A model generated the notes under the pieces. The model saw only the letters and a program-made list of their open reading frames with translations, was not told the origin of the DNA and ran no database searches. From NCBI GenBank assembly GCA_949357655.1, contig CASHTG010000001.1, positions 1,798,001 through 1,862,000 on the forward strand: 64,000 bases of DNA, in the 5' to 3' direction. This DNA comes from Parascedosporium putredinis. Taxonomy: Eukaryota; Ascomycota; Sordariomycetes; Microascales; Microascaceae. Below, in pieces: positions 47,481-58,973 of the stretch. The position numbers and the translations under genes are program-made. The first letter of the stretch is position 1; each line of letters opens with the position of its first letter.

Positions 47481-48765
47481 CGTGATTGAGGGGAATTCAT
47501 TTGCAGAGGAGCGCTCAGAGACTCAAAACGGGCATGAAGATGGCCCTTCGAGAACCATTCAAAAAGATTAGACATACAAAATTCTTCTGCATTTGCATGG
47601 TGCTCTGATCATGGTAGCTTGTCGACATTGAAGTTTCTCGAAGCTTCGTCACGTGAAGACCCACTTTTCTTGGACCAGCTCCAGCAACGAACTAGCCAAT
47701 TCGAATTTCTCGTCTGACAAAGCCGTGCCTAACCCATGAAAGCCGCAGATGGAAGCCGGGATATCTCCGTGAAGAATTTCGAGAGGGGAAAAAAAAGCCA
47801 AGGGATGAGAGCGTTCTGCGCCGGGCCCCCAAAATCCCGGGCGCGCAATTGATGTTCGCATCACAAGTGAATAGCGGGAGACTCTTCATTCCCTCTACAC
47901 TCTTTGTTATTAGCCCACGTCCGATTTCAATCCTACGCTGTAGAGGTCTAGGTCCCCCACCTAAGCTGGCTGCGAGCGAGGGCAGGACAGAGGTAGGCTG
48001 CACCTGCTTCCAGATCTGTTAGGTTGGCGTCGAGCAGCCACCGGATGCATATGATCACCTCTCAAGTCTACTACGTACCAGTAACGCGAGCACTCGACAT
48101 CGGCCAAGCCCCTACAAGCCCGCTGAACTGGTGGCCGCCAACCGCCTTGCACCGTCGAATTGAGCGCCGAGGCGACATACAATGCTGGCTTCTCGAGCAC
48201 GCGATGCGCCAAAGCAGAGGATCACCAAGGCCACACCATATACAGAGATCAGGTCAGGGGTTGCCATAATTGGGAACGGCGTACACCATACGCACATCGG
48301 CCCGCACTAAAAATCGCTTGAAAAGCGGTCGCACGGGATATGTGGGTAGAAAATGCTTCAATTCTATATGTTGTAAACTGCGATTCTTTCCGCAGCTTGG
48401 TAATGCGATGCCAGTGAACAAAGGCGCTCCAACGGGAGACAATGTGTGACCGGTAAATGTGCCCTGGCTACCTACCCGAGGGTATGACGACGTGCGCCGA
48501 GAGCGGGCACGCAACACCCACACACGCATTATACCCTTGTGGAGCCGAGGAGCTGCAACAACAATGGCTTCGAGAAGGAAATTGGGATCGGAAAAAACGC
48601 CGTAAAACGCCGCGATGCCTCTTGAGCCTATATGCTCACAATTGCTCGAGTCGTGAAAAAAGGAAATGAGAAAAAAACCCTTGCCCGTCATGTCCCTGGT
48701 ATAGCCCTGCGAATCCATTGTACCGTAAACCAATCCAAGTGATGCTAATAGTTATTCCGCCTCCG
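47481..48765. other. Intergenic: mdj1 upstream region and Sap30-like 3' flank
   Basis: About 1.3 kb. A 159-codon minus frame at 48254-48733 sits just downstream of the Sap30-like stop and shows no family features, so it is treated as non-coding. No repeats. Confidence 0.5.
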
Positions 48766-49394
48766 TCACCTCTCTAGCTCTACAGCAAGGGGCTGGTCGT
48801 CGAGCTTGTGTTTGAGGGTCTTGTTGCCCTGGTTGTGGACGGCGTGGATCAAGTCGACAATGACATCGTTTTCTTGAACACCAACGCCGTTGAAGTGTTT
48901 TCGAACAGCAGCAGCCAGTTGCTCCTTTGTTTGGCGATTCTGCTTTCGCCGGCGCGCCATGGTAGGCGAGTAGATTCCGATGCCGCCCGGTCGCGCGAAA
49001 ATTATGTGATGGTACGAGGTGGAGAAGGACAGAGGGGTGTCGAGGCTGTATTCGCGGCGGTACTTGTGGAGTGCTTTGCGTTCAATCGTCTGCCACTGGA
49101 TCTAGAAAAAGTGAGACGTGGGCTCAGGGTCAGCGCATATCCTCCCATGGAAGGCAGAGAGTGAAGTAGAAGACGTCAGTTGGTTTGACTCACGCCAGCA
49201 GTCTCTTGAACAACCACGGGCGGCGGTTGGGGAGCAGCGGCAACCGCAGCTTGGTCACGGGCGTGACTGGCCTGGCTAGCACCCCGTCGCATCTTTGTCC
49301 CGGATTGCGTCCCGTTGGGAACGCTAGGCTTTTCCTTGTCCTTGCCTTCGACTTTTTCTTCGTGCGCGTTCCGCGCCGACTTGGAGGGGGCCAT
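48766..49394 (-). CDS. Sap30-type Sin3-binding domain protein
   Basis: Sap30 proteins tether partners to the Sin3-Rpd3 histone deacetylase complex. Exons are 49394-49194 and 49101-48766; the single intron begins GTGAGT and ends TAG. The 178-residue product starts MAPSKSARNAHEEKVEGKDK, a Lys/Glu/Ala-rich disordered region of about 65 residues. It then has the conserved block IQWQTIERKALHKYRREYSL, followed by LSFSTSYHHIIF and GIGIYSPTMARRRKQNRQTK, and the C-terminal helix pair EQLAAAVRKHFN and DVIVDLIHAVHNQ. The C-terminal half fits the Sap30 Sin3-binding family. The zinc-binding N-terminal part of animal SAP30 is absent, as usual in fungal members. The frame is intact. Confidence 0.85.
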
Positions 49395-52300
49395 TTTGCG
49401 GACAGTTCGGGTGGTTCGTGGGTTGCCGAGCAGAAAAAGGCTGGCCAACGGTTCGAGTCGGAAGACTGAGGGTGCCCGAGGAGAAGTGCTGTGCGGGATA
49501 GCGAGAGAAGGGGGTATAAAAAGACGAAAAAGAGATGCAAGACGAATATTGTATGAGCAGCGTTTTCCCAGTGAAAAATTACATTGTGCAAAAGGAGTTG
49601 GTAGGCAAGAGGATCCGTGGCAGGGAGGCAGATGGGGTGAAGGGGGATGGATGGGGTCATGGCTTTGGCAGAAAGGTACATGACCTCTTTACCTCTGACC
49701 TCTTGCATGGGGCGCCATTGACCCTTGGCCTGGGCTGGCGTGCCGGTTTTTTTTTAGGTTCTTTTTTCCCGTTTTCAATTCAGTGCTCAATCTCGTCACG
49801 CGCAGACCAAACGGCCCCACCCAGTCTAATTCTGGCCAGAGGCCGACTTTCGCTCTTCGCCCAACACCAGCCTCGTCATTGTCCTAGTATCTCTTTCTGG
49901 CGTCAAAGGGCGGGGAATGGCAATTGAGGAAAAGGTGAAATTCAAGGCTGCTCAAACACTGCTCTAGAACAGGGCGGTCATGCGACCATGAAAATTAGAG
50001 CCCGGGTCTATCATCTTGAATGGCTGCTAATTATTAGTCGAGTCCTCGAAAAGTGCGAACAACTTTCCAGAAGGACCCTTGTCATCCCTGTCAACCCATT
50101 GACGTAAGACAAAGGAGGGGAAAACAGGACAGGAGCAGCCGCCACAACAATAACCCTTTATTACTTAGCCTCCTTGCTAAGGAAACCCCATCACCGTTGC
50201 TGACTGTCGCCAATGCAAGTACCTGAACCGACACAATCGGGGTGCTTGTGCCATCAACGGTTACCGTCGACGGACTGGTCTAGACTCATTGTAAAAGGCC
50301 TTCTGAGAGATAATAACCCACCCCCTTCATGCAGGTGACCTAGATCCATTGACGTTACAACTCAAGCAATAAGGATTAAGAGGGCGTTGCATCGCCTGTA
50401 ATCTTGTGCTACTGAAGATGATGCAACTACTTCATGCCTCTAGACCTCCTCAATTCCTTGGGTGGTTTTGGTGTCTTCGGGCTCGATAACTCGAAGATTT
50501 TCTCTCATGCATATGAGCAACAGTCCTAGGCTTGAACAACCATAACTCGGGAATGAGTAACCCCCTTTCATCTCCCGGTTTGCTGGTAAACCTAGTGGTG
50601 TAAAGTTAAACGCCTTCAAGGGGGACTAGCCCTCGTGCCGCTCGTGCCCCTTGTTCTTTTCTGTCTTGAACTCACCAGGACCCCAATTGAGGACAGAGCT
50701 GACAGCCTCTTTAGCACCTAACCTGAAGAGTCGCAACATTCTACTAGGAAACTATCTCTGTCGTACTATTCCGTTCAAAAGTCTTAGGCATTCTCTCTTG
50801 GCTGTCCTGGAGCCGATGCCGGTGCTCAATCTCCGCTTGCTCCCCTCCCCGCGAGGTGGGGTAGCGGAGCCCTTCTCCAACCGGATCCGACATCGCTTGC
50901 TCCCGGTGTCCCTCGGAATCCGGCAACAGCAACATGACGGGACTTTCCTGGCATAAAAGACGCCGGGTTTCTCCGCTAACGAGGAAGAAGAGCTCGCCGA
51001 ATTGCTGGCCATTGATCCCAGGCGGAAGCTCCTACTTTGCAGTAGAACCACTCCACAGCCAAGCCCGCGGTTGTTGTCATTCTCTTCTTCCTTTATAGAA
51101 ATTAGGATGATACACCCCTGGTGTCTTCTTCAATCACGTCGCAATGGCTAGGTCCAGTCGAAGTCGACCTATCGATGGAACCCTGGCACCGCCCGCGGTA
51201 TACGGCCACCAAGGGTTCTGGCCGTAAAAAGCATTTTGATGGATCCCAAACTTCGAGATTACGTGGCTCTCTCTCTCGTTAATCACGCTAGGGCCTTGAT
51301 CTGGTAGAAAGAGAAGTGAATTCAGATACTTGGAAACAAACTTCTCTGGGGGCAACGGCGCTGTGCTGTGCTAGGATCGTGCGAGGCAGCCTTATTTACA
51401 AGTGGCCGGGTGTACTCTGATCTTCTGTGCCAAAACCTCACCTCTAGACCAACACTCAGGCTTCTTCGATCCACCAGGAGGGCGTCAGTGGAAAGGGAGA
51501 CTCCCTCTATAAGAACAGCCTTTCGACGAGCTGGCGAGACAGGACATCCCGCGTGATAGCAGTGAGATAGCAGTAGAGGATAGTTGAGACCTAAGGCATA
51601 ACATGAGACAGGCTATCTTCAAAACCCCTTCTCTGGAAGTTCACAAGAACAGTGAGGGTTTGTATCTAGGGAGTGTCGAAACGTCGGTCGCTCTGATTAT
51701 CAAGTTTCTCGGTTTCGTCTTTATTTGGTAGAGGGCTTCCTAGATCCAAGATACCCGTGATCAGCGGTCATGAACAGGCGCTTTTGGGGAGTCATCATTT
51801 TCTCGGCCTTAGCAATAGTAGCGGCGGGAACCTGTCAAGCTCTATCATCGTTATAGATAAGCGAGAAAAGGACGCACTTGACGCAAGTCTTCGGACTGAA
51901 CAATCCCAGGCCCAGATCGAGCCCAACCATACTGAAATCAACTCATACAACCTGTTCGACAATCAGCACTCGGTCCAGGCCCACGGGTCAAATTTCGGTA
52001 TCCGGCTGTTATTGGGTCGGGATCGGTTGCCACGACCATGCCATGAAGAACCTTGGAACCGGGAAAGACGGGGTATACCCAAAGAACAAGAATGCTGGAT
52101 AGAGGGCTGGCTGAAAGTGCTGCCATGATGATAAATTTTTAACGACAGGCTTTGAAACAAAGCCATCCTCTCAGGCAATAATACTTGAGGTCTTGTCTGG
52201 TCTCCCTTGAATCGCCCATCTCCGCAATCCTGGTGCCCGCCTGCCTGCTGTGTCCTGATCCTTCGACTCCAATATATGTGTCGATCTCTTCTCGGTCCTT

Positions 52301-52693
52301 GGAAGCATGTTCTATACTTGAGCTATTATGGAAAAAGCACTTTCTCGGGCACCAGTTTCCACCTCTTGTCCACCCACTTGCATCGCAGGCTGGGAACCTC
52401 GCCAATCAACAGGCTTGATGGTGTTGTTCCTTTGGCAAGGATGTGAAGCCACGCTGGCCCAACTCGACCTCAATTCATGGCGGAGTGGCGATCTCGCTGA
52501 AGCGTAGGCTTGAATCGATCAACGCTCTTTTTCTTTTCATCTCCTCGAAGCGGCAGGTGCTTGATGAGGGTGGCCACCACCCTTGGGATGTGTGCGGAGG
52601 CCCCGGTTTCCAAAGTCCGTCAACGTAATACCAAGTTGACAAAACCCGTGGTTGGGGGACGCATGCAGGGCAGATGGGTTGCCTTGTGCCTCG

Positions 52694-52719
52694 GTATTAG
52701 TATGATTCCATACTAATAC
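52694..52719. repeat. Perfect 11-bp inverted repeat with 4-base loop
   Basis: GTATTAGTATG and CATACTAATAC are exact reverse complements separated by ATTC. It could form a hairpin in DNA or RNA. No T run follows, so it is not an obvious Pol III signal. Confidence 0.85.
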
Positions 52720-53066
52720 GAAAGGAGGATGCTAGACCATGGTGGGCGTTCTCCGAACCCTGAAGGACTTCGGTGTGTCCGGGGTTGAGGTGTGGGGGTG
52801 GAGAGTGCAGGCTGCCAACCGCGAGGATGGTTGCTTCCGCTTCCCGTTGACACTCGAAGCCGAGGTCGCGTGCCTTTATACCATTCTAATCGCCTCCTCG
52901 ACAGAATGCCTGTCAGAAGGAGATTGATTCTCCCGTTTAATATCACCGTCCGCTGCTCCAAGCCAAACACGAGTTTGGGCAGCAGGTGACTTTCGTCTTG
53001 CACCTTCTCTCCATCATCCGTTGCACGGAGCGGGCTTTATGGCACAGGCTTGGGTCTGGGCTTGAG

Positions 53067-53109
53067 AGAGAAAGAGAGAGAAAGAGAGCGAAAGAGAGAG
53101 AGAGAGAAG
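53067..53109. repeat. GA-rich low-complexity run
   Basis: AGAGAAAGAG-type purine repeats about 40 bases long. Confidence 0.85.
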
Positions 53110-56100
53110 TTTGGGTCACCCTTGCTCAATGCCGGCTACTCAGGAAACTCGGTCAGTTGTCACACTGCCTCGGTGGCCGTATGCGCCTCGCTTGTTTGAT
53201 TCGAAAAGGCGCGCAAACTAGTCTCCTATGAAGAGAAGCTGCTTCCTAATCGCGGCGATCCGAACCCCGTTGGTACCTTCTTCTGCTTCTTCTTCTTCCA
53301 TCTCCCCTTGACCGCGCTGTCAGCCGGATTCACGCAGAAATTTCAAAGCGAAACGTCAAAGAGGGCGGGCCGATCCCTCCTCATAGCCCTCTCTCCTTGC
53401 CATTTCATCCCTGCACCGCCGGCTGTGTGTGGCTTAAATGTGCGTCGCTCAAAAAAAAAAAAATCTCCTGGGACGACATCCCACTCTCTGTGCCCCCAAA
53501 CCCCCACGCCGTGCTAGTCTGGTCTGCAGCCAGGACGGGTAACCCTCGCTGGGTCGTCCCCAGACCGATTCGTACCTGGAAACCCAACCGATCTAAAATT
53601 CGATACTTGGGAATTCGGTGGGCCGGGAAATCCTCTGCGTCTCGTGCGCCGCCGCCTCGTCCGGCGTGGAAAGCCTTGGTCATTGTCGAGCAAGGGGAAC
53701 AAAGGCAAGGATGCGATGCTGGGCTGAGGACAAGGCAGGCGCACCCAAAATGCTGGAAATAAAGGGTTAAAAAAGAAAAGAAAAATTGGTAATACAGGAA
53801 AACAGTAACCACAATCGGGTTAAAACAATTACTCGGGAATAATAAGAAATATCACTTTGACTTCATACTTCTCCGCCCGATTCTTCAAGCTGCCCTTGGG
53901 AAACGAACAAGACTTTGCCTGAAAAGCTAGGCTGGCTTCAAATGCGAGACAACTTGCCCCAAACGGTAGATAGGCCCTGATCAATGGCACTCGGCTGACC
54001 GAGAATGGCCTCGAGTTGAGCTCGTGGCCCTTCCCAAGATGCGGATCCTTCACACCACACTTCATGTCGCCCCCCCATTAGCCCGGCTTTTAGTCTAGTT
54101 CAGTACAGTCACTCCTGGCACCATCGTGACACATGGTACAGAGAGCTGGGTTGTCTTGGATGATTTCTCCTCGTACAACCGTCCCAAGGGGCATCCGCGA
54201 CAGAGGTATTGGGGGCGGTCGGGAAATGTTAGGCGCCTCCTCAGTCCGACTCATTGACTATCTATTCAATATTGTGTACCCGCCATGTGAAGTCCATTGG
54301 AGAGGAAGCCGGCTGCTGGAACCAGGACTGCCGTGTTGGACGACGTACTTGTACGTCTCTCCACGAGGACTTTCTGAAAGCGTAATCATTGATTAAGCGG
54401 CTCGCACTTTATCACTTGGATTACAACCGCGGACGGGACGACGAATCTGGATCCCCTTGATTCCTTGCCTTGCCTCTCTTCTCCTCCTCTCGAGACTCTG
54501 GGCCCATACTATGGCGGATGGAGAGCATAATTGGGTCCGGAGACTCTATCCAGCGTCCCGGGTGATGCGAATGGCAAGAAACATGGACCCACACGCACCA
54601 CCTCCTGTGTGCATGAGGACACGTTCAACCAATGGGAGACATTTGATGGCGAAGCGTTTCCTCTTTAGAGGACGATGTGGGTAACATCTGGTTCACTCTG
54701 CTTGCTGCACATCACACCTGGTCCTGTGTGGATGAGAAGTTCAAGTCGATCACCCACCCATTGCCATTCCCAGCCGCAGAAGAAATGGGTGGATTCCTTT
54801 GGGGGAGGGGAGGGGGAAGGGGCATGAGAACTCCTGCATTTCTCTCCTCTGCAACGCTACGCAACGCGAGGGAGGCTGCCGAGAAGCAAGGTATCTCTCG
54901 CCTTGTCTGGTTATTGGGAAGTACATTTTGTCGCGAGGACCCTTCAAGGAGCAGCGTCTCACGGCGCGTCTTGTCTTGGGTCTGCCCAATATTAAAATGG
55001 TGGATCATCGTATGGAAAATGGAGGAGCATGGGGAGATCCTGGGCTGAATTTTCACTAGTCCGGATAGTCTCCTCCCCCACTCTCCTCTGTCCCACACCA
55101 CACGTCACCCCCATGACAGGAACAGAAGGGGAAGGGGGCCTGGGCTCTTCCCCCATTTTCTCTGTCTTCCCGGTACGTCCTTGGAGTGGATTATGATTTA
55201 TTCTTCTACCCGGAGGCTTACTTTTCGACGCCTCCCATCGTCCGCCCACCACGCGCGGCGGCTTGTTACCCCAGGTTCCTTGAGCCCTAACTTTGCTCCA
55301 TGCGCCTGGCAGAACCACATGCGGTAGAAGAAGTGTGGAGGCCGGGTGCTGCGGTCTTTGGCGATTTGGAACCTGCCCATACTGCTGGTGACACCCCGGG
55401 CGGATCAAATAGATAGGGTGGTTGTGTTAACATGGACTATGTAGCACTGGAAGGGAGCAGCCGCCCATTCTTCGTTGTGGGCCTTTATGCCTGTTCTTTC
55501 TATTCCTCCGAGTAACATGGCATGGCAGCATCAGAGCCCAGAAGTCCGTGTTTTGACTGGAAGTCGGGACATCTCTTTTGTCTTCAATTGAATCAACAAA
55601 GAGTTATTGTTAACCTCGTCTGAAAGCAAAAAAATGTATTCTAGGTTTCCGCCGCGCGGCAGCGCCTGACAAAACGCGGAATTGATACTTCGCTTCGGGG
55701 ACCCAGTTCGCGGCTGCACGTATTACTCGTGAGTACATGTATTGTCCCAAAGGACGAAGACTTGTCGACCTCGACGATGATGTCCATCTAGTGCAAGGCG
55801 AAACCGCCACTTGCCCCATTGCCCCCAGCCAAGCCAGCATCTCCAGAAATGTTGATGATGGACTGAGAGAAGACCGGCCGTTGAGAAAATCACGCAGGAT
55901 CGGGATCCTGACGATCGGTCTGTTTTGCCCCCTTTGTAACCATTCTCGGTCGGCTCGGCGGCTTGGAGCGGGGGCCACTCTGACCCAAATCGTCCTGTTG
56001 CAGAAACAAGACCGAGAGACCAGCCAATGGGTGGTGAATCGAACCTAATCCCACCCAAGCAACTTGGGTGGCTTTTGTCAAGTGGCTGATCGCAACGAGG

Positions 56101-56934
56101 CTCGGATTGTCCTTCTTTTGTTTCTTTCTTTCCTCTTTCTCCGTCTCACCTTTCCTGTTTTCGATGGGTTTTAATTCCCTCTGACAATATGCGGTCACGA
56201 CGTATAGGCCGAATATGGATATTATCATCTCTCTACGGTAGATGGCGAATAGGATATCAGGCTGCATTTCCTCGGGACACCAAAAGGGACCTGGTTCTAA
56301 CACTGTCAAGAGAAGAATCAAAGGGAAAAGAAAAAGCCACCTTTGGTCGCCAGAAGAGGGATTGGGGCCGAGGCCGGTGCTTCCTGCTGGCTGGGTGTTT
56401 TCAGGAAACCAGTGTTGGTCAGGAAATGACACTCTTGGGGAGGTCCCCAGCCGCATCATTTTTTTTTTTCACTCGAATGTTCTTGTTTGATTCCCCTCAA
56501 CTTCTGAGAGTGTAGGGGGCTCGGTTAACGCCTTTTCGCTAACAATGTTTCGAAATGCCTTTTTCCCACCACCCAAAGGCGAAAATTGGCGAGAATACAG
56601 CTAGTATTCCCTCAACGGATGGAGAATCCGTTTCCCTTTCCCCTTTTGACACATTAATACTTTGTTTCTCTGAGAGAAATCGCTACAATCGCCATAGCAA
56701 TCCCCTTTGGCCTCTCTTTCTCTTTTCCTCTCTTTCCTTTGCTGGGGGAATGGGCCAATTGACGTCTCCACTTTGCGGGCGGGGCGGGGCGGTTCTCTCA
56801 ATTCGCGAGATACTAGATGTATTGATTGATCAATTGGGTTCATCAAAGACAGGCCCCAAACGCTTAACTTAAAGACCGACCCCTTCAGTACTTGTGTGTA
56901 TTAGGTAGTTTGAGGGACTTTGATGATGGGACCC

Positions 56935-56983
56935 GGGCAGGGCAGGGCAGGACAGGACAGGGCAGGACAGGGCAGGACAGGGC
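56935..56983. repeat. Tandem GGGCA/GGACA pentamer array
   Basis: Nine pentamers, each GGGCA or GGACA, then GGG. It starts with three GGGCA units in a row. The same GGACA unit appears on the other strand at 44765-44780. Confidence 0.95.
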
Positions 56984-58973
56984 CATTTTGCAGTATCTAA
57001 TCACTATTAGTGATCCATCAGCCTGCATCCTCGATTTGTGTGTGTAAATCGTCGCGTGGCAAAGCAATCTTGACAAGCACTTGGTCGGGCAAAAGTGACA
57101 GCGAAATTCGCCTCCTGGATCCATCTGCATGGAAGCAACAGCACTGTGGACCTCTGCTCTGGGACCTATTATGGGCGTGCCTTGTCTGTCCATCGTGTCC
57201 ACCTCGTCCACGAACAAGGGCCGTGGTTGCACAAGTGGAAAGGTCGGGCAAGACTGTGGTTGTGCTCTTCTCTCCCCCAAAGCAAATGGTTCTGCCCGGG
57301 TCGGCACCGCCAGCGTTGACCCTCGTCTTCGGTTGTTGAATCCCCAGGTGGCGGCCAATCTGCATTATTGCGGTGGACCTGAACCATCAATCCATTCAAG
57401 AACGCCTCTTTGGCTGGGGTAGTTCCGCCCTTGCAACACTTTGGCACCGAAACCCTAGCTCTTGTCCATTGGATTCTTGGACCCCCTCATTGCTTTTATG
57501 CAGCAAGCCCGTTCCAATTTACCGCATGGGGCGGGGGTGTCGCCCGCATTACAAGAAGTCCCTCCCTGTTGGTCTTCCCCATGCTGATACTTCAAAAGTT
57601 GTACATCCATCCACCATCAACCATTGATCTGTGGATCCACCAGGCGCTGTGCTGTGGGTTTCTTACACGACAGGGCTATTCTTATAACCCTGGCCCCAAG
57701 TTGCCTAGTCGTGGACTCGCCCATGTTGCTCCGCTCCCTCGTCAAACCCCGTCGTCGTTCCACTACTTCTTTTGGACCTAAAATTGTGGAGGCTCGTTGC
57801 TCTGCTCGAACACGTAAAAGGTACGGCTGGGAGATCATTGTTGGATTTCCGGCCTGTGGGACAGAGGCCAGCCCAGCCCAGGTGTCCCAAGCTAGCTTGC
57901 CTGCTCTTGTCCACGGTGCAGCGTTGTTCTCAATCTGGACCAACCTGTCTGTGTCTGGTTATCCTTGGGAAGGAACACTCCTACCACCTCATTCTTCATT
58001 CTTTCTCTTTTCTGCCCCTTCTTTTTCTCGCCTCTTTCCCTACTTGTATGAATAATACTACCTCCCTCGGATTATTCCCTCGCCCCCCTCCTCCTCCTCC
58101 CTCCTTCTCGTGCGCGCCAGCGAGCCTTGCTCCAAACCCTTCAGACCACCCAATAACTCGAGTCATCTCTTCCCCGACACACCAAGTACCAAGCCAGCAC
58201 ACGCGGAACCCGGGAAAATTTTCAGAGTCCCCGCTAACGACCACGAACCAGTCCAATCGGCGCTACCACCGGTACCAACACCAGCTCACGGGGTGCCTTC
58301 TTTCGCATCGGATCACGTCTCTCTTTCCCCTCTCCAGAATCGCAGCCTGCGTCAACCTTTCAACCCTCGACCCCGAAATCTCCTTTTAGTTGACCTGCGT
58401 TTCTGGTGTTTCCCGCGCCGCCATGGCCTAAAACATCCTACGACCTCCTGGCTCAGAACCGTGTTTTTTCTACCTCTTCTTTTGCTAAACCGTGAACTCG
58501 AGCATTGCCATTCAGGCTTTTAATTCCGTTTCCGGCTCTTTCTGTCTTTACCTTCGATATCGCCCTCAATCAGGCCCCGACACCTGGCTTTACGCTTTCG
58601 CGAGTCGATCCGACGCCACGCCTTCGAACCCTTCGTCCTCGATCGCGACCGTTCCGAGGTAGCAGTATTCGCCGCGCCCTTGAATTCGACGCTACCTGTT
58701 TGTCTACGTCCCCGTCCCAATTTTTGGCGACCCAGCCTCCGCTCGACGACTTCGACACACACCCACCCCCATTTTCCTTTCGTCCATCCTCGGGTGGTGA
58801 CTTGTACTGCACCAGCGCGCCGGCGAACTTGCGGTCCTCGTTCGTACCAACGTCCCCCTTCACCCGCTTCTCGTACCATATTTGAACTGCTCGGCCTCTT
58901 CCTCGAACATTGCGATCCCGAATCCTCGAAACACCCGGCGAACGGTTAGATTGAACAGTCCATTGTGCGGGCC

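Larger units (their letters stand above)
49395..58973. other. 9.6-kb gene-poor region upstream of the zinc-finger factor
   Basis: No frame resembles a known protein. The part at about 50.0-52.7 kb is AT-richer with frequent stops in all frames and could be an old decayed insertion, but no terminal repeats or transposase/reverse-transcriptase motifs were found. Other contents: a hairpin at 52694-52719, a GA-rich run at 53067-53109, and a G-rich pentamer array at 56935-56983. From about 57970 the sequence becomes pyrimidine-rich and then GC-rich, fitting a long leader of the transcription-factor gene. Confidence 0.45.

Noticed and set aside
48254..48733. 159-codon minus-strand frame after the Sap30-like gene
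   Set aside because: It sits in the 3' flank and lacks family features or splice signals linking it to a neighbour.
50000..52700. Decayed transposon
   Set aside because: The composition differs and stops are frequent, but I found no terminal repeats, target duplication or polymerase/transposase motifs, so it is not called as a mobile element.
56935..56983. Telomere-like or CRISPR-like repeat
   Set aside because: The unit is a pentamer, unlike the fungal telomere unit TTAGGG, and there are no spacers.
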